Part shown: positions 52,045-60,196 of the stretch, one piece after another
Layout: every line of letters begins with the position of its first letter
How positions within the stretch are numbered: position 1 is the first letter of the stretch
Origin: Pseudonocardia bannensis
Lineage (GTDB): Bacteria; Actinomycetota; Actinomycetes; Mycobacteriales; Pseudonocardiaceae
NCBI RefSeq assembly: GCF_012911875.1
Contig: NZ_JAAXKZ010000020.1
Span: 1 to 60,196, forward strand
Reading direction: 5' to 3'
Length of the DNA: 60,196 nt
Translations under genes and position numbers: made by a program
Notes under the pieces: generated by a model
What the model saw: only the letters and a program-made list of their open reading frames with translations
Database searches by the model: none
What the model was told of the DNA's origin: nothing

Positions 52045-53012
52045 TGGTAGCGGTGGTGTTCGGTGGCGCCGAGGGCGTCGTAGAACGCCAGCGCCTCCGT
52101 GTTGTGCACCGCGACCTGGAGCACTGCCCAGCGTGCGCCGTGCTCGCGGCCCCAGCGCGCGGCCGCCGCGGTCAGCGCCGTGGCCACCCCGGTCCGGCGC
52201 GCGGCGGGGGCGACCGCCAGGCGGGACAGGTGGAGATGGTCGGCCACGACGGCCGCCCGGATCACGCCGGCCGGGTCGCCGGATCCGCCGGCCCGGGCCA
52301 GCCCGAACGCCGTGGACGGCCCGTCCGGGCCCGGTTCGAGCACGTGCCGCTGCGCCGGCGTGGGCGAGTCGCCGAGCGCGGCCTCCCACCAGTCGTCGCT
52401 CGCGCGGTCCGCCAGCACGACGCCGGCCGGGTCCGCGCCGGCGAACCGGTCCAGGTCCGCGACGAGTACCGCCACCTCCGCGCCGGCCGCGTGCCCGGCG
52501 TCGAGCACCCAGCCCTCGCCGGCCACCGCCTTGGACCACGGTGAGCCCATCGGCGCCTGCACCCGGGGTGTGATCCCGTGCTCGGCGGCGAAGGCCCGCA
52601 CGGCGTCGAGGGCGGCGGGGATCGGCACCCCCGGGTCCCCGGCGGCGAGCGCGGCGTTCGCCCGGCCGGTGAAGCCGCCCGCCGCGCGCAACCGCCACGC
52701 CCCCAGCGGCCGGTCGGCCTGCGCCGGCCAGGCGTCCGCGCACAGCACCTCGAGCCGGCCCACCACCGACCAGGACGGGCGCTTGGGCTGCGCGGGCGGA
52801 ACCGCCCGGACGGCGACGACGGCCTCCTTGTCGACGCGGACCGGACCCCGTCGCGTCGCCACCACGACGGTGGCGACGCCGTCGCGCTCGCCGCCTTCTG
52901 TGAGTTCACCCACCACGTCGGTGAACAGCGGACGTCCGTCGCGCTCGCCGATCCGGTGGCGCAGCGCGACCCGCGAGCCCAGCAGGGCGTCCAGCCCGTC
53001 CACCGCAGCCAT
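52011..53012 (-). CDS. GNAT N-acetyltransferase, Rv0428c/cg3035-like
   Basis: A 333-residue protein with an N-terminal SH3-like small domain (about 5-75; GSRVALRHRIGERDGRPLFT), a degenerate middle region, and a C-terminal GNAT domain (about 195-333). The acetyl-CoA loop is visible in LSRLAVAPAARRTGVATALT, followed by VHNTEALAFYDALGATEHHR. The substrate is unknown. The start at 53012 gives the family-like MAAVDGLDALLG; an upstream ATG (53033) is possible. It is divergent from the ferredoxin gene. Confidence 0.85.
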   Translation of the reverse strand: MAAVDGLDALLGSRVALRHRIGERDGRPLFTDVVGELTEGGERDGVATVVVATRRGPVRVDKEAVVAVRAVPPAQPKRPSWSVVGRLEVLCADAWPAQADRPLGAWRLRAAGGFTGRANAALAAGDPGVPIPAALDAVRAFAAEHGITPRVQAPMGSPWSKAVAGEGWVLDAGHAAGAEVAVLVADLDRFAGADPAGVVLADRASDDWWEAALGDSPTPAQRHVLEPGPDGPSTAFGLARAGGSGDPAGVIRAAVVADHLHLSRLAVAPAARRTGVATALTAAAARWGREHGARWAVLQVAVHNTEALAFYDALGATEHHRYHYLVPPERNQV

Positions 53013-53150
53013 ACTGAGGCCATCCTCTCTCACGACACGCGCATCCGGCCGGGTTAACCTGCCGTACGACTGACATCGCCCCGGCTCCCGCAGCGATCAC
53101 GTCGAGATACATACTGGGAGCGTCGTAATGCCCGAGTGGAGGACCACCCC

Positions 53151-53477
53151 GTGACCTACGTCATCGCCGAGCCCTGCGTCGACCTGCTCGACAAGGCGTG
53201 CATCGAAGAGTGCCCGGTGGACTGCATCTACGAGGGCGGGCGGATGATGTACATCCACCCCGACGAGTGCGTCGACTGCGGTGCCTGCGAGCCGGTCTGC
53301 CCCGTCGAGGCCATCTACTACGAGGACGACGTGCCCGAGCAGTGGGCCGCCTACACCAAGGCCAACGCCGACTTCTTCGCGGAGCTCGGCTCGCCGGGGG
53401 GCGCGTCCAAGGTCGGCAAGATCGAGAAGGACGTCGAGCCGGCCGCTAGCCTGCCGCCCCAGTCCCACGACGAGTGA
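53151..53477 (+). CDS. fdxA: 7Fe ferredoxin ([3Fe-4S][4Fe-4S])
   Basis: A 108-residue soluble electron carrier. The cysteine pattern Cys9, Cys17, Cys21, Cys40, Cys43, Cys46, Cys50 (with an additional Cys25) fits the 7Fe ferredoxins (CIEECPVDC; ECVDCGACEPVCPVEAIYYE). The C-terminal half (WAAYTKANADFFAELGSPGG) is typical of the FdxA/FdxC group. GGAGG precedes the GTG start at 53151. It lies directly before dapC, as fdxC does in mycobacteria. Its redox partner is not in the window. Confidence 0.95.
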   Translation: MTYVIAEPCVDLLDKACIEECPVDCIYEGGRMMYIHPDECVDCGACEPVCPVEAIYYEDDVPEQWAAYTKANADFFAELGSPGGASKVGKIEKDVEPAASLPPQSHDE

Positions 53478-53576
53478 GACCTGCTCGCAGGGTCGAACCG
53501 TCAGTGCAGGGACCTGCTCGCAGGGTCGAACCGTCAGTGCAGGGACCTGCTCGCAGGGTCGAACCGTCAGTGCACA
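53478..53576 (+). repeat. Three exact 33-base tandem repeats before dapC
   Basis: Directly after the fdxA stop, the unit GACCTGCTCGCAGGGTCG + AACCGTCAGTGCAGG occurs at 53478-53510 and 53511-53543. A third copy at 53544-53573 is identical for 30 bases and then enters the dapC start. Each copy contains the dyad CCTGC-TC-GCAGG. The 33-base period keeps the reading frame of dapC and encodes PARRVEPSVQG per unit. The copies carry no mismatch, so the duplication is recent or maintained. Confidence 0.9.
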
Positions 53577-54670
53577 GGGCTATCGCTCTTCCCGACTTCC
53601 CCTGGGACTCGCTCGCGGGCGACAAGGAACTCGCCGCCGGGCACCCGGACGGGATCGTCGACCTGTCCGTCGGGACGCCCGTCGACCCGGTTCCGGCCGT
53701 GGTCCGGGCGGCTCTGGCCGGGCCGGCCGCCGACGAGCCGGGCTATCCGACCACGCACGGTCCGGTGGAGCTGCGCCGGGCGGTGGCCGACTCGCTGGTC
53801 CGGCGCTTCGGCGTCGCCCCGATCGATCCCGCGGCGGTGCTGCCCACGATCGGCTCCAAGGAGCTGGTCGCCTGGCTGCCCACGCTGCTCGGGCTCGGCC
53901 GGGGCGACATCGTGGCGGTACCGGAGCTGGCGTACCCGACCTACGAGGTCGGGGCGCTGCTGGCCGGGGCCACCGTGGTGCGGCTCGCCGACGGTGAGGC
54001 GCCGCCGCCCGGGACCCGTCTGGTCTGGCTGAACTCGCCGTCGAACCCCACCGGGCGGGTACTGTCCGCCGCCGCGCTGCGCGAGGCCGTGGACGCGGCC
54101 CGCGCGGTGGGCGCGACGGTGGCGTCCGACGAGTGCTACCTCGCGCTGTCCGCGCCGCCGCACCGGGCGACCTCGGTGCTGCACCCGGAGATCAGCGGTG
54201 GCCGCATCGACGGGCTGCTCGCGGTGCACTCGCTGTCGAAGTCGTCGAACCTGGCCGGCTACCGGGCGGCGTTCGTGGCGGGGGACCCGTCCCTGATCGC
54301 GCCGCTGCTCGAGGTGCGCAAGCACGCCGGAATGATCGTGCCGCGACCGGTGCAGGCCGCGATGGCCGCGGCGGTGTCCGATGACGCCCACGTGGCCGCC
54401 CAGACCGCGGTGTACGACCGGCGCCGGGCTCGGCTGCGCACGGCGCTGGAGGCGGCCGGGCTGCGCGTCGACCATTCCGAGGCCGGGCTCTACCTCTGGG
54501 CGACGGCCGGCCGGCCGTCCCGTTTGACGGTGCGGGAGCTCGCCACGCAAGGTGTCCTGGTGGCACCGGGGGAGTTCTACGGTCCGGCAGGGGCGCAGCA
54601 CGTCCGGGTGGCCGTCACCGCCAGCGACGAGCGGATCGACGCGGCAGTGGCCCGGCTGACCCCGGCGTGA
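53570..54670 (+). CDS. dapC: Succinyldiaminopimelate transaminase
   Basis: DapC converts N-succinyl-2-amino-6-ketopimelate to N-succinyl-LL-diaminopimelate in lysine and peptidoglycan synthesis. The 366-residue fold-type I aminotransferase has the actinobacterial N-terminus (ALPDFPWDSLAG, DGIVDLSVGTPVDPVP), NSPSNPTGRV, and the PLP lysine near residue 224 (HSLSKSSNLAGYR). I give the GTG at 53570 as start since homologs begin near LPDFPW. The frame is also open from a GTG at 53474 that overlaps the fdxA stop, which would add 32 residues encoded by the tandem repeats. Confidence 0.92.
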   Translation: MHRAIALPDFPWDSLAGDKELAAGHPDGIVDLSVGTPVDPVPAVVRAALAGPAADEPGYPTTHGPVELRRAVADSLVRRFGVAPIDPAAVLPTIGSKELVAWLPTLLGLGRGDIVAVPELAYPTYEVGALLAGATVVRLADGEAPPPGTRLVWLNSPSNPTGRVLSAAALREAVDAARAVGATVASDECYLALSAPPHRATSVLHPEISGGRIDGLLAVHSLSKSSNLAGYRAAFVAGDPSLIAPLLEVRKHAGMIVPRPVQAAMAAAVSDDAHVAAQTAVYDRRRARLRTALEAAGLRVDHSEAGLYLWATAGRPSRLTVRELATQGVLVAPGEFYGPAGAQHVRVAVTASDERIDAAVARLTPA

Positions 54671-55923
54671 GTGCTTCCACGACGGCGGTGGCGCGGCAGG
54701 TCCGCCCGGCGGTCGTGCTCCTCGGCCTGCTCGCGCTCGCGGCCAACCTGCGGGCCGCGCTGGCCGGCTATCCGCCGCTGATCGAGACGGTCCGCGGCGA
54801 GCTCGGGATCTCCGCGGGCGCGGCCGGGCTCGTCCAGGCCTCCGCCGTGCTGATGATGGCGGTCGGTTCGTTCGTCGGTTCCGCGTTCGGCGGCCGCTTC
54901 GGCCGGGAACGCGCGCTCGGCGTGTCGGTCGGGATGGTGGCGCTCGGCAGCATCGCGCGCGGCTGTCCCGCGCTGGTGCCGCTGATCGGGGGCAGCCTGC
55001 TCATCGGTCTCGGCATCGGGCTGGCGGGGGTTCTGCTCACGGGGGTCGTCAAGGAACATCTCGCGACCCGTGCCGGCGCCGCCACCGGCGGCTACGTCGT
55101 GTCGATGATGATCGGTGCGACGGTGTCCAGTGCCGCCGCGGTACCGATCGCGACCGCCCTGGGCGGGTGGTCGTTCTCGCTCGCGGTCTGGGCGGTGCCC
55201 GCGGTGCTCGCGGTGGTCGCCTGGACCCCGGTCGTCCGCCGGATGGGGTCGCACGACCGGACGGCGCCGCGTCCCCGGCTGCCCTGGCGCGACCGGTTCG
55301 CCCGCCAGGCCGCCTGCTACCAGGCGGGCACCTCGCTGATGTTCTACGGCTGGCTGACCTGGCTGTCGCCGTACTACGAGAGCCAGGGCTGGAGCGCTGC
55401 GCGGGCCGGGTTGCTGCTGGCCGTGTGGAGCGTCTCGCAGATCCCCGCGGCGCTGCTCGTGCCGATCTTCGCCGAGCGGCGGTGGCGCTGGCGTTTCTGG
55501 TCCGGGATCACGCTGGGTTGCGGCCTGGCCGGCACCCTGGGGGCGATGCTGCTGCCGCAGCCGCCGGTCCTGGGTGCGTGGCTGTGGGTGGTGCTGATGG
55601 GCATCGGGGCCGGCGCCGGGTTCCCGCTCGGCCTGTCGGTGATCGCCTGGCGGACCCCGGACGGCGCCGCCAGCGCCGCGACCAGCGGCCTCGCGCTGGG
55701 CGTCGGCTACCTCGCGGCGGGCCTGGGCCCGCTCCTGATGGGCCTGCTCATCGACCTCACCCGCGGCTTCCCCGCCGCCATCGCGATGCTGCTCGCCGCG
55801 GGCGTCCTGCAGGGTCTGGCGATCTGGCGGATCGGCGACCGGCCGCCGCCCGGACGGGCCCGGCCGGAGCCGGACGCCGAACCGGACGGCACGGCCGTCA
55901 CAGCGCCTCGGCTCGCTCCCTGA
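54667..55923 (+). CDS. MFS transporter, CynX/NimT type
   Basis: A 418-residue permease with 12 hydrophobic segments, of the CynX/NimT-like branch (ALAANLRAALAGYPPLIETV; GELGISAGAAGLVQASAVL; SLMFYGWLTWLSPYYESQGW). The substrate is unknown. GTGA overlap with the dapC stop makes it part of the fdxA-dapC operon. The 3' end overlaps the convergent CHAD gene by 26 bases. A transporter of this type also sits beside dapD in mycobacteria as I recall. Confidence 0.9.
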   Translation: MSASTTAVARQVRPAVVLLGLLALAANLRAALAGYPPLIETVRGELGISAGAAGLVQASAVLMMAVGSFVGSAFGGRFGRERALGVSVGMVALGSIARGCPALVPLIGGSLLIGLGIGLAGVLLTGVVKEHLATRAGAATGGYVVSMMIGATVSSAAAVPIATALGGWSFSLAVWAVPAVLAVVAWTPVVRRMGSHDRTAPRPRLPWRDRFARQAACYQAGTSLMFYGWLTWLSPYYESQGWSAARAGLLLAVWSVSQIPAALLVPIFAERRWRWRFWSGITLGCGLAGTLGAMLLPQPPVLGAWLWVVLMGIGAGAGFPLGLSVIAWRTPDGAASAATSGLALGVGYLAAGLGPLLMGLLIDLTRGFPAAIAMLLAAGVLQGLAIWRIGDRPPPGRARPEPDAEPDGTAVTAPRLAP

Positions 55924-56851
55924 CCTGCAGCCACGCCGCCCACCAGTGGGTGCGCTTCTCGTCGGCCCGCGTGCGCTCGCGCTCCACCAGCCGCCCCGCG
56001 ACGAACACGACGTGCGCGTCCGGGTACTCGCCCAGGCCGTCGAGCAGCTCGCGGATCCGCTGCTCGGCGACGCACGCGTCCTGGTGGTCGCCGAGGACCT
56101 CCTGGAGTTCGGCGGTCGCCTTGAGCAGCCGCCGCACCGGCTTGCCCAACGCCGGCTCGACCAGCTCGCCGGTGTAGCGCACCCGCTTGCCGAGGATCCG
56201 CAGCGCGTGCAAGGTCTCGTCCGGCGGGTTCTCCCCGGCCTTCTCGACGGCCTTGCGGAGCTTGCGGGCCTCCCCGCGCACCAGGTCGACGAGCGCCGGC
56301 TGCGCCTGGGTGGCCGACGGCGTCGGCAGAGGCAGTCGGATCGCGTCGACCAGCCGCTCCAGCAGCGCGGTGTAGCGGGGGGCGTCGAGGGCGGCCAGCA
56401 TCTCGGCGCGGGCGGCCGCCCGCTCGGTCTCGAGCGCGGCGACCAGGACCTCGGCCGCAGCCTGCTCGGCGGGCGGCAGCAGCGCGGCCTCACCGCGCAG
56501 CCGCAGCAGCATCACGTCGAGGTCGCGGACCGGGCCCAGCGCCCGGCCCAGCCAGCCCAGCTCCGCCCGGAGCCCGTCGGCCCACGCGGCGTCGAGCAGC
56601 GGCCGCGCGGCCTTGAGCGTCGCCCGCATCCGCCGCACCGAGACCCGCATCTGGTGCAGGTCCTCGATGTCGCGCCCGGTGCGGGTGCCCGGGTCGTGGT
56701 GCAGCAGCGCGCGCAGCCGCAGGTCGAGGGCGGCGCGGACGTGGTGTGCCGGTGGGTCGGTGGGGATCGCCGTCAGCGGGGTCGGCAGATCCAGCAGGCG
56801 CGGGCCGTCGGACTGGCGCCGGCGGGCGCGGCGCGGAGCGGGGGAGGACAC
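55898..56851 (-). CDS. CHAD domain protein
   Basis: A 317-residue all-helical protein consisting of one CHAD domain, a fold that binds inorganic polyphosphate through conserved histidines and basic residues. The motif EDLHQMRVSVRRMRATLKAA marks its start; LGWLGRALGPVRDLDVML and LHALRILGKRVRYTGELVEP mark the second half. It lacks the CYTH triphosphatase domain often fused to CHAD. The N-terminal 30 residues are basic and disordered. Its function in the cell (polyphosphate granule or scaffold) is inference. Confidence 0.92.
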   Translation of the reverse strand: MSSPAPRRARRRQSDGPRLLDLPTPLTAIPTDPPAHHVRAALDLRLRALLHHDPGTRTGRDIEDLHQMRVSVRRMRATLKAARPLLDAAWADGLRAELGWLGRALGPVRDLDVMLLRLRGEAALLPPAEQAAAEVLVAALETERAAARAEMLAALDAPRYTALLERLVDAIRLPLPTPSATQAQPALVDLVRGEARKLRKAVEKAGENPPDETLHALRILGKRVRYTGELVEPALGKPVRRLLKATAELQEVLGDHQDACVAEQRIRELLDGLGEYPDAHVVFVAGRLVERERTRADEKRTHWWAAWLQVRERAEAL

Positions 56852-56894
56852 GGGCGCGAACTCTATTCGAGCCCGGTGCCCACCCTCCGGCGGC

Positions 56895-57830
56895 TCAGTT
56901 GGCGTGCAGAGCGGCGTTCAGGGCGATCCCGTCACCGGTTCGCGGGAGGGCTTCGACCGCCCCGGTCACCGAGTTCCGGCGCAGCAGCAGCCCGTCCGTG
57001 CCCGACAGGGTGCGGGCCGCGGTGGTGCTGCCGTCCGGCAGCGTGACCTTCGTGCCGGCGGTGACGTAGAGCCCGGCCTCGACCACGCAGTCGTCGCCGA
57101 GCGAGATGCCGATCCCGGCGTTGGCGCCGATCAGGCAGCGCTTGCCGACCGAGATGACCTCCTTGCCGCCGCCGGACAGCGTGCCCATGACCGAGGCGCT
57201 GCCACCGAGGTCCGAGCCGTCGCCGACGACGACACCGGCGGAGATCCGACCCTCGACCATGGAGGCGCCGAGCGTGCCGGCGTTGAAGTTGACGAATCCC
57301 TCGTGCATGACGGTGGTGCCCTCGGCCAGGTGCGCGCCGAGACGGACCCGGTCGGCGTCGGCGATCCGGACACCGGTCGGCACGATGTAGTCGACCATCC
57401 GCGGGAACTTGTCGACGCCGTACACGGTGAGCGGGCCGCGGGCCTTCAGCCGGGCGCGGGTCAGCTCGAAACCGGGCACGGCACACGGGCCCTGGTTGGT
57501 CCAGGCCACGTTCGCGAGCAGCCCGAAGATCCCGTCGAGGTTGACCTCGTGCGGGCGGACGAGGCGGTGGCTGAGCAGGTGCAGCCGCAGGTAGACGTCC
57601 TGGGCGTCGACCGCCGGGTCGGCGAGCGAGTCGATCGTCGTGCGGACGACCCGCGTCGTGACGCCCCGCGCCTCGTCGCTGCCGGCCAGCCCCTCCAGCG
57701 ACGCCGACACGTCCTCGGCGTCGGCCCCGAGCGCGGGGGACGGGTACCAGGTGTCCAGGACGGTGCCGTCGGCGGTGACGGTGGCCAGGCCGGTGCCGGA
57801 GGCGCCCTCATGGCGCAGTGCGGTGCTCAC
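56895..57830 (-). CDS. dapD: Tetrahydrodipicolinate N-succinyltransferase
   Basis: DapD succinylates tetrahydrodipicolinate, opening the succinylase branch to diaminopimelate. The 311-residue enzyme is of the actinobacterial type: an N-terminal domain ([17 protein letters not shown]), then a left-handed beta-helix of hexapeptide repeats ([58 protein letters not shown]). I chose the GTG at 57830, which has TAAATT eight bases upstream. It is divergent from dapE. Confidence 0.94.
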   Translation of the reverse strand: MSTALRHEGASGTGLATVTADGTVLDTWYPSPALGADAEDVSASLEGLAGSDEARGVTTRVVRTTIDSLADPAVDAQDVYLRLHLLSHRLVRPHEVNLDGIFGLLANVAWTNQGPCAVPGFELTRARLKARGPLTVYGVDKFPRMVDYIVPTGVRIADADRVRLGAHLAEGTTVMHEGFVNFNAGTLGASMVEGRISAGVVVGDGSDLGGSASVMGTLSGGGKEVISVGKRCLIGANAGIGISLGDDCVVEAGLYVTAGTKVTLPDGSTTAARTLSGTDGLLLRRNSVTGAVEALPRTGDGIALNAALHAN

Positions 57831-57838
57831 GGACGCCC

Positions 57839-57844
57839 AATTTA
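57839..57844 (-). promoter_or_regulatory. -10 element of a leaderless dapD transcript
   Basis: TAAATT, the most AT-rich hexamer of this intergenic region, ends eight bases before the dapD GTG. Confidence 0.6.
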
Positions 57845-58034
57845 TCCCGCGCGGCCGCTGCGCCGTCCTCCGGATGCCGCCCAAGCCGCTGCCCGCCGTC
57901 GCGCAGGCCACCGCGAGATCGGCCGTCGACCCCACCACGGGCCCGGCCCGCCCCGACGTCTCGCTCAGCCGGGGATCCAGAAGCGATTCGACGGGCACCG
58001 GAGCCGGCGCCCCGCCCCGGCCACCCGGTCCGGG

Positions 58035-58040
58035 TAGCGT
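58035..58040 (+). promoter_or_regulatory. -10 element of a leaderless dapE transcript
   Basis: TAGCGT ends eight bases before the dapE GTG at 58049. Confidence 0.55.
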
Positions 58041-58048
58041 CGGGGCCC

Positions 58049-59122
58049 GTGACGACCACCGTCCCGACCCTGGACCTCACCGCCGATCCCGTCGAGCTCA
58101 CCGCCGCGCTGGTCGACGTGCCCAGCGTGTCCGGCGACGAGGCGATGCTGGCCGACGCCCTGGAACACGCGCTGCGCACCCAGGCCCCGCATCTCGAGGT
58201 CGTCCGGTCAGGGGCCGCGGTGCTGGCCCGCACCCACCTCGGCCGGGCCCGGCGGGTCCTGCTCGCGGGGCACACCGACACGGTGCCGATCGCGGACAAC
58301 GTGCCGAGCCGGCGCGAGGGCGACCTGCTCTACGGCTGCGGCACCTCCGACATGAAGTCCGGCGACGCCGTCTTCGCGCACCTGGCCGCCACCCTGACCG
58401 AGCCGCGGCACGACCTGACACTGGTGTTCTACGACTGCGAGGAGATCGAGGCGACCCGCAACGGCCTGGGCCGCATCGAGCGCGAACTGCCCGACTGGCT
58501 GCGCGCCGACCTCGCGATCCTCGGCGAGCCGACGGGCGGCGCCGTCGAGGCCGGCTGTCAGGGCACGCTGCGGGTGGAGATCCGCACGCAGGGCCGGCGC
58601 GCGCACTCCGCACGGTCGTGGCTGGGTGACAACGCGGTGCACCACGCGGCGGACGTCCTGGCGCGGCTCAACGCCTACACCGCCCGCGACGTCGACATCG
58701 ACGGGTGCGTGTACCGCGAGGGCCTGCAGGCGGTGCGGATCGCGGGCGGGGTGGCCGGCAACGTCGTCCCCGACGAATGCGTGGTGACGGTCAACTTCCG
58801 GTTCGCCCCCGATCGTGACGCGGAGGCCGCGCAGGCCCACGTCCGGGAGGTCTTCGACGGCTACGACCTGACCGTCACCGACCTGTCGCCCGGGGCGCTC
58901 CCGGGCCTGGCAGCCCCCGCGGCCAGGGAGTTCCTCGCGGCCACCGGCACGACGGCGCAGGCGAAGTACGGGTGGACCGACGTGTCCCGGTTCGCCGCCC
59001 TGGGCATCCCCGCGATCAACTACGGCCCCGGTGACCCGAACCTGGCCCACACCCGCGAGGAGCACGTCGACACCCGGGCGATCACCGGCTGCACGGACGT
59101 GCTGTGGCGTTTCCTGGCCTGA
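58049..59122 (+). CDS. dapE: Succinyl-diaminopimelate desuccinylase
   Basis: DapE hydrolyses N-succinyl-LL-diaminopimelate to LL-diaminopimelate and succinate. The 357-residue M20-family di-zinc hydrolase has AGHTDTVP (zinc His and Asp), [15 protein letters not shown] (bridging Asp), DCEEIEA (catalytic Glu pair), [16 protein letters not shown] and the last zinc His near the end ([11 protein letters not shown]). The GTG at 58049 is supported by a leaderless -10. With dapC and dapD the window carries three consecutive steps of the pathway. Confidence 0.95.
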   Translation: MTTTVPTLDLTADPVELTAALVDVPSVSGDEAMLADALEHALRTQAPHLEVVRSGAAVLARTHLGRARRVLLAGHTDTVPIADNVPSRREGDLLYGCGTSDMKSGDAVFAHLAATLTEPRHDLTLVFYDCEEIEATRNGLGRIERELPDWLRADLAILGEPTGGAVEAGCQGTLRVEIRTQGRRAHSARSWLGDNAVHHAADVLARLNAYTARDVDIDGCVYREGLQAVRIAGGVAGNVVPDECVVTVNFRFAPDRDAEAAQAHVREVFDGYDLTVTDLSPGALPGLAAPAAREFLAATGTTAQAKYGWTDVSRFAALGIPAINYGPGDPNLAHTREEHVDTRAITGCTDVLWRFLA

Positions 59123-59135
59123 CACCAGCCCTCAC

Positions 59136-59141
59136 TAGTCT
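59136..59141 (+). promoter_or_regulatory. -10 element of a leaderless LOG transcript
   Basis: TAGTCT ends seven bases before the ATG at 59149. Confidence 0.55.
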
Positions 59142-59148
59142 GGACCAC

Positions 59149-59913
<765 letters not shown>

Positions 59914-59941
59914 GCGCGCGACTGCTCGGCACGGTGACGCC

Positions 59942-60160
59942 GTGAGCACCGGTTCGTACGCGATCTGCGTCTACTGCGCCTCGTCCGAGGGTGTCCCGGC
60001 GCACTACAAGGAACTCGCCGAGGAGATCGGGAGGCTCGTCCGGATAGGCTCCGCGCCGTGCTGGTCGTCGTCAACGTGCTCGTGTTCTGCGCGGTGCTGC
60101 CATGGTCGAGGGTGCGGTTCGTCCGCTTCGCGGTCGACGAACGCGCCGAGACCACCCTGA
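59942..60160 (+). pseudogene. Truncated second LOG family gene
   Basis: Starting at the GTG at 59942, the first 34 residues (YAICVYCASSEGVPAHYKEL, AEEIGRLV) are the N-terminus of a short-form LOG protein like Rv1205. After about position 60043 homology stops; the frame runs on through Cys/Ser-rich nonsense to a stop at 60158-60160. The nucleotide-binding motifs are missing. The break coincides with the promoter and start of the next gene, as if a deletion had fused the two. Confidence 0.7.
60045..60050 (+). promoter_or_regulatory. -10 element of the last gene
   Basis: TAGGCT ends seven bases before the GTG at 60058, at the point where the LOG homology stops. Confidence 0.5.
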
Positions 60161-60196
60161 ACATGCTGGCCGAGTGCTTCGAGACGATCGGTGGGG
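60058..60196 (+). CDS. Partial gene running off the right edge
   Basis: From the GTG at 60058 an open frame encodes at least 46 residues: a hydrophobic N-terminal helix (LVVVNVLVFCAVLPW) followed by a charged, helical segment (FVRFAVDERAETTLNMLAEC, then FETIGG). I do not recognise it. The leaderless -10 and the protein-like composition support it over the overlapping tail of the LOG remnant. The rest lies outside the window. Confidence 0.55.
   Translation, partial: MLVVVNVLVFCAVLPWSRVRFVRFAVDERAETTLNMLAECFETIGG

Noticed and set aside
53478..53576. Replication iterons or a plasmid origin
   Set aside because: Only three copies, no AT-rich region, no Rep gene, and the repeats lie inside a conserved chromosomal operon.

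Overview
The window is a piece of a high-GC actinobacterial chromosome. Very high G+C throughout, frequent GTG starts, 4-base stop/start overlaps, mycothiol biosynthesis (mshB), the succinylase branch of diaminopimelate synthesis (dapC, dapD, dapE), a 7Fe ferredoxin and a YchF/TypA housekeeping set all point to Actinomycetota. The gene order follows, in several blocks, the order I recall for Mycobacterium tuberculosis Rv1099c-Rv1205 (glpX, DUF4245, xseB, xseA, lipid-droplet-associated protein, ispH, DUF6542, ychF; typA, lpqW, mshB, Rv1171-like; fdxC, dapC; dapD, dapE, LOG). The MHS transporter, isoquinoline-oxidoreductase-like enzyme and repeat style suggest a Pseudonocardia-like genus, but this is inference.

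Layout. 0-6.8 kb is conserved core: L,D-transpeptidase, class II fructose bisphosphatase, DUF4245, exonuclease VII subunits, IspH, DUF6542. 6.8-16.2 kb sits where the mycobacterial order would continue directly to ychF. It holds rmuC, an Ada-AlkA/Ogt alkylation-repair operon, a histidine kinase/response regulator pair bracketed by small exported proteins (two with extremely acidic tails), a frameshifted phosphotransferase and a methyltransferase. 16.3-24 kb holds ychF, then a small catabolic group: an EthD-like protein, a two-subunit molybdenum hydroxylase, a divergent MHS permease and a GAF-LuxR regulator. 24-29.5 kb has small membrane or unknown proteins, a DAHP synthase preceded by a Tyr-Trp-Phe leader peptide and alternative hairpins, a nitrilase-family amidase, PPK2, a PIG-L-like protein without metal ligands, and pterin dehydratase.

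29.7-37.4 kb contains a LolA/RseB-like exported protein with an ABC exporter, divergent from a second two-component system, then a 22-base tandem repeat array, an SRPBCC-Nudix fusion, an AbiEi/DUF559 protein, two large inverted repeats with a shared GTGATC core, and a 49-residue Cys-rich protein under an iron-box-like palindrome. 37.5-50 kb has typA, an LpqW-like lipoprotein, a complete oligopeptide ABC operon (with a fused double ATPase), and an extra pair of separate ATPases. 50-60.2 kb has mshB and neighbours, fdxA, three 33-base repeats, dapC, an MFS permease, CHAD protein, dapD/dapE, a LOG protein, and a truncated second LOG gene. The last gene runs off the right edge.

Regulation. Eleven starts are preceded at 6-8 bases by a TANNNT hexamer, which is the pattern of leaderless actinobacterial transcripts. 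The strongest regulatory candidate is the DAHP synthase leader at 26844-26993. No rRNA, tRNA, CRISPR array, transposase or integrase was found. The window appears to be chromosomal core with small acquired or decaying patches.
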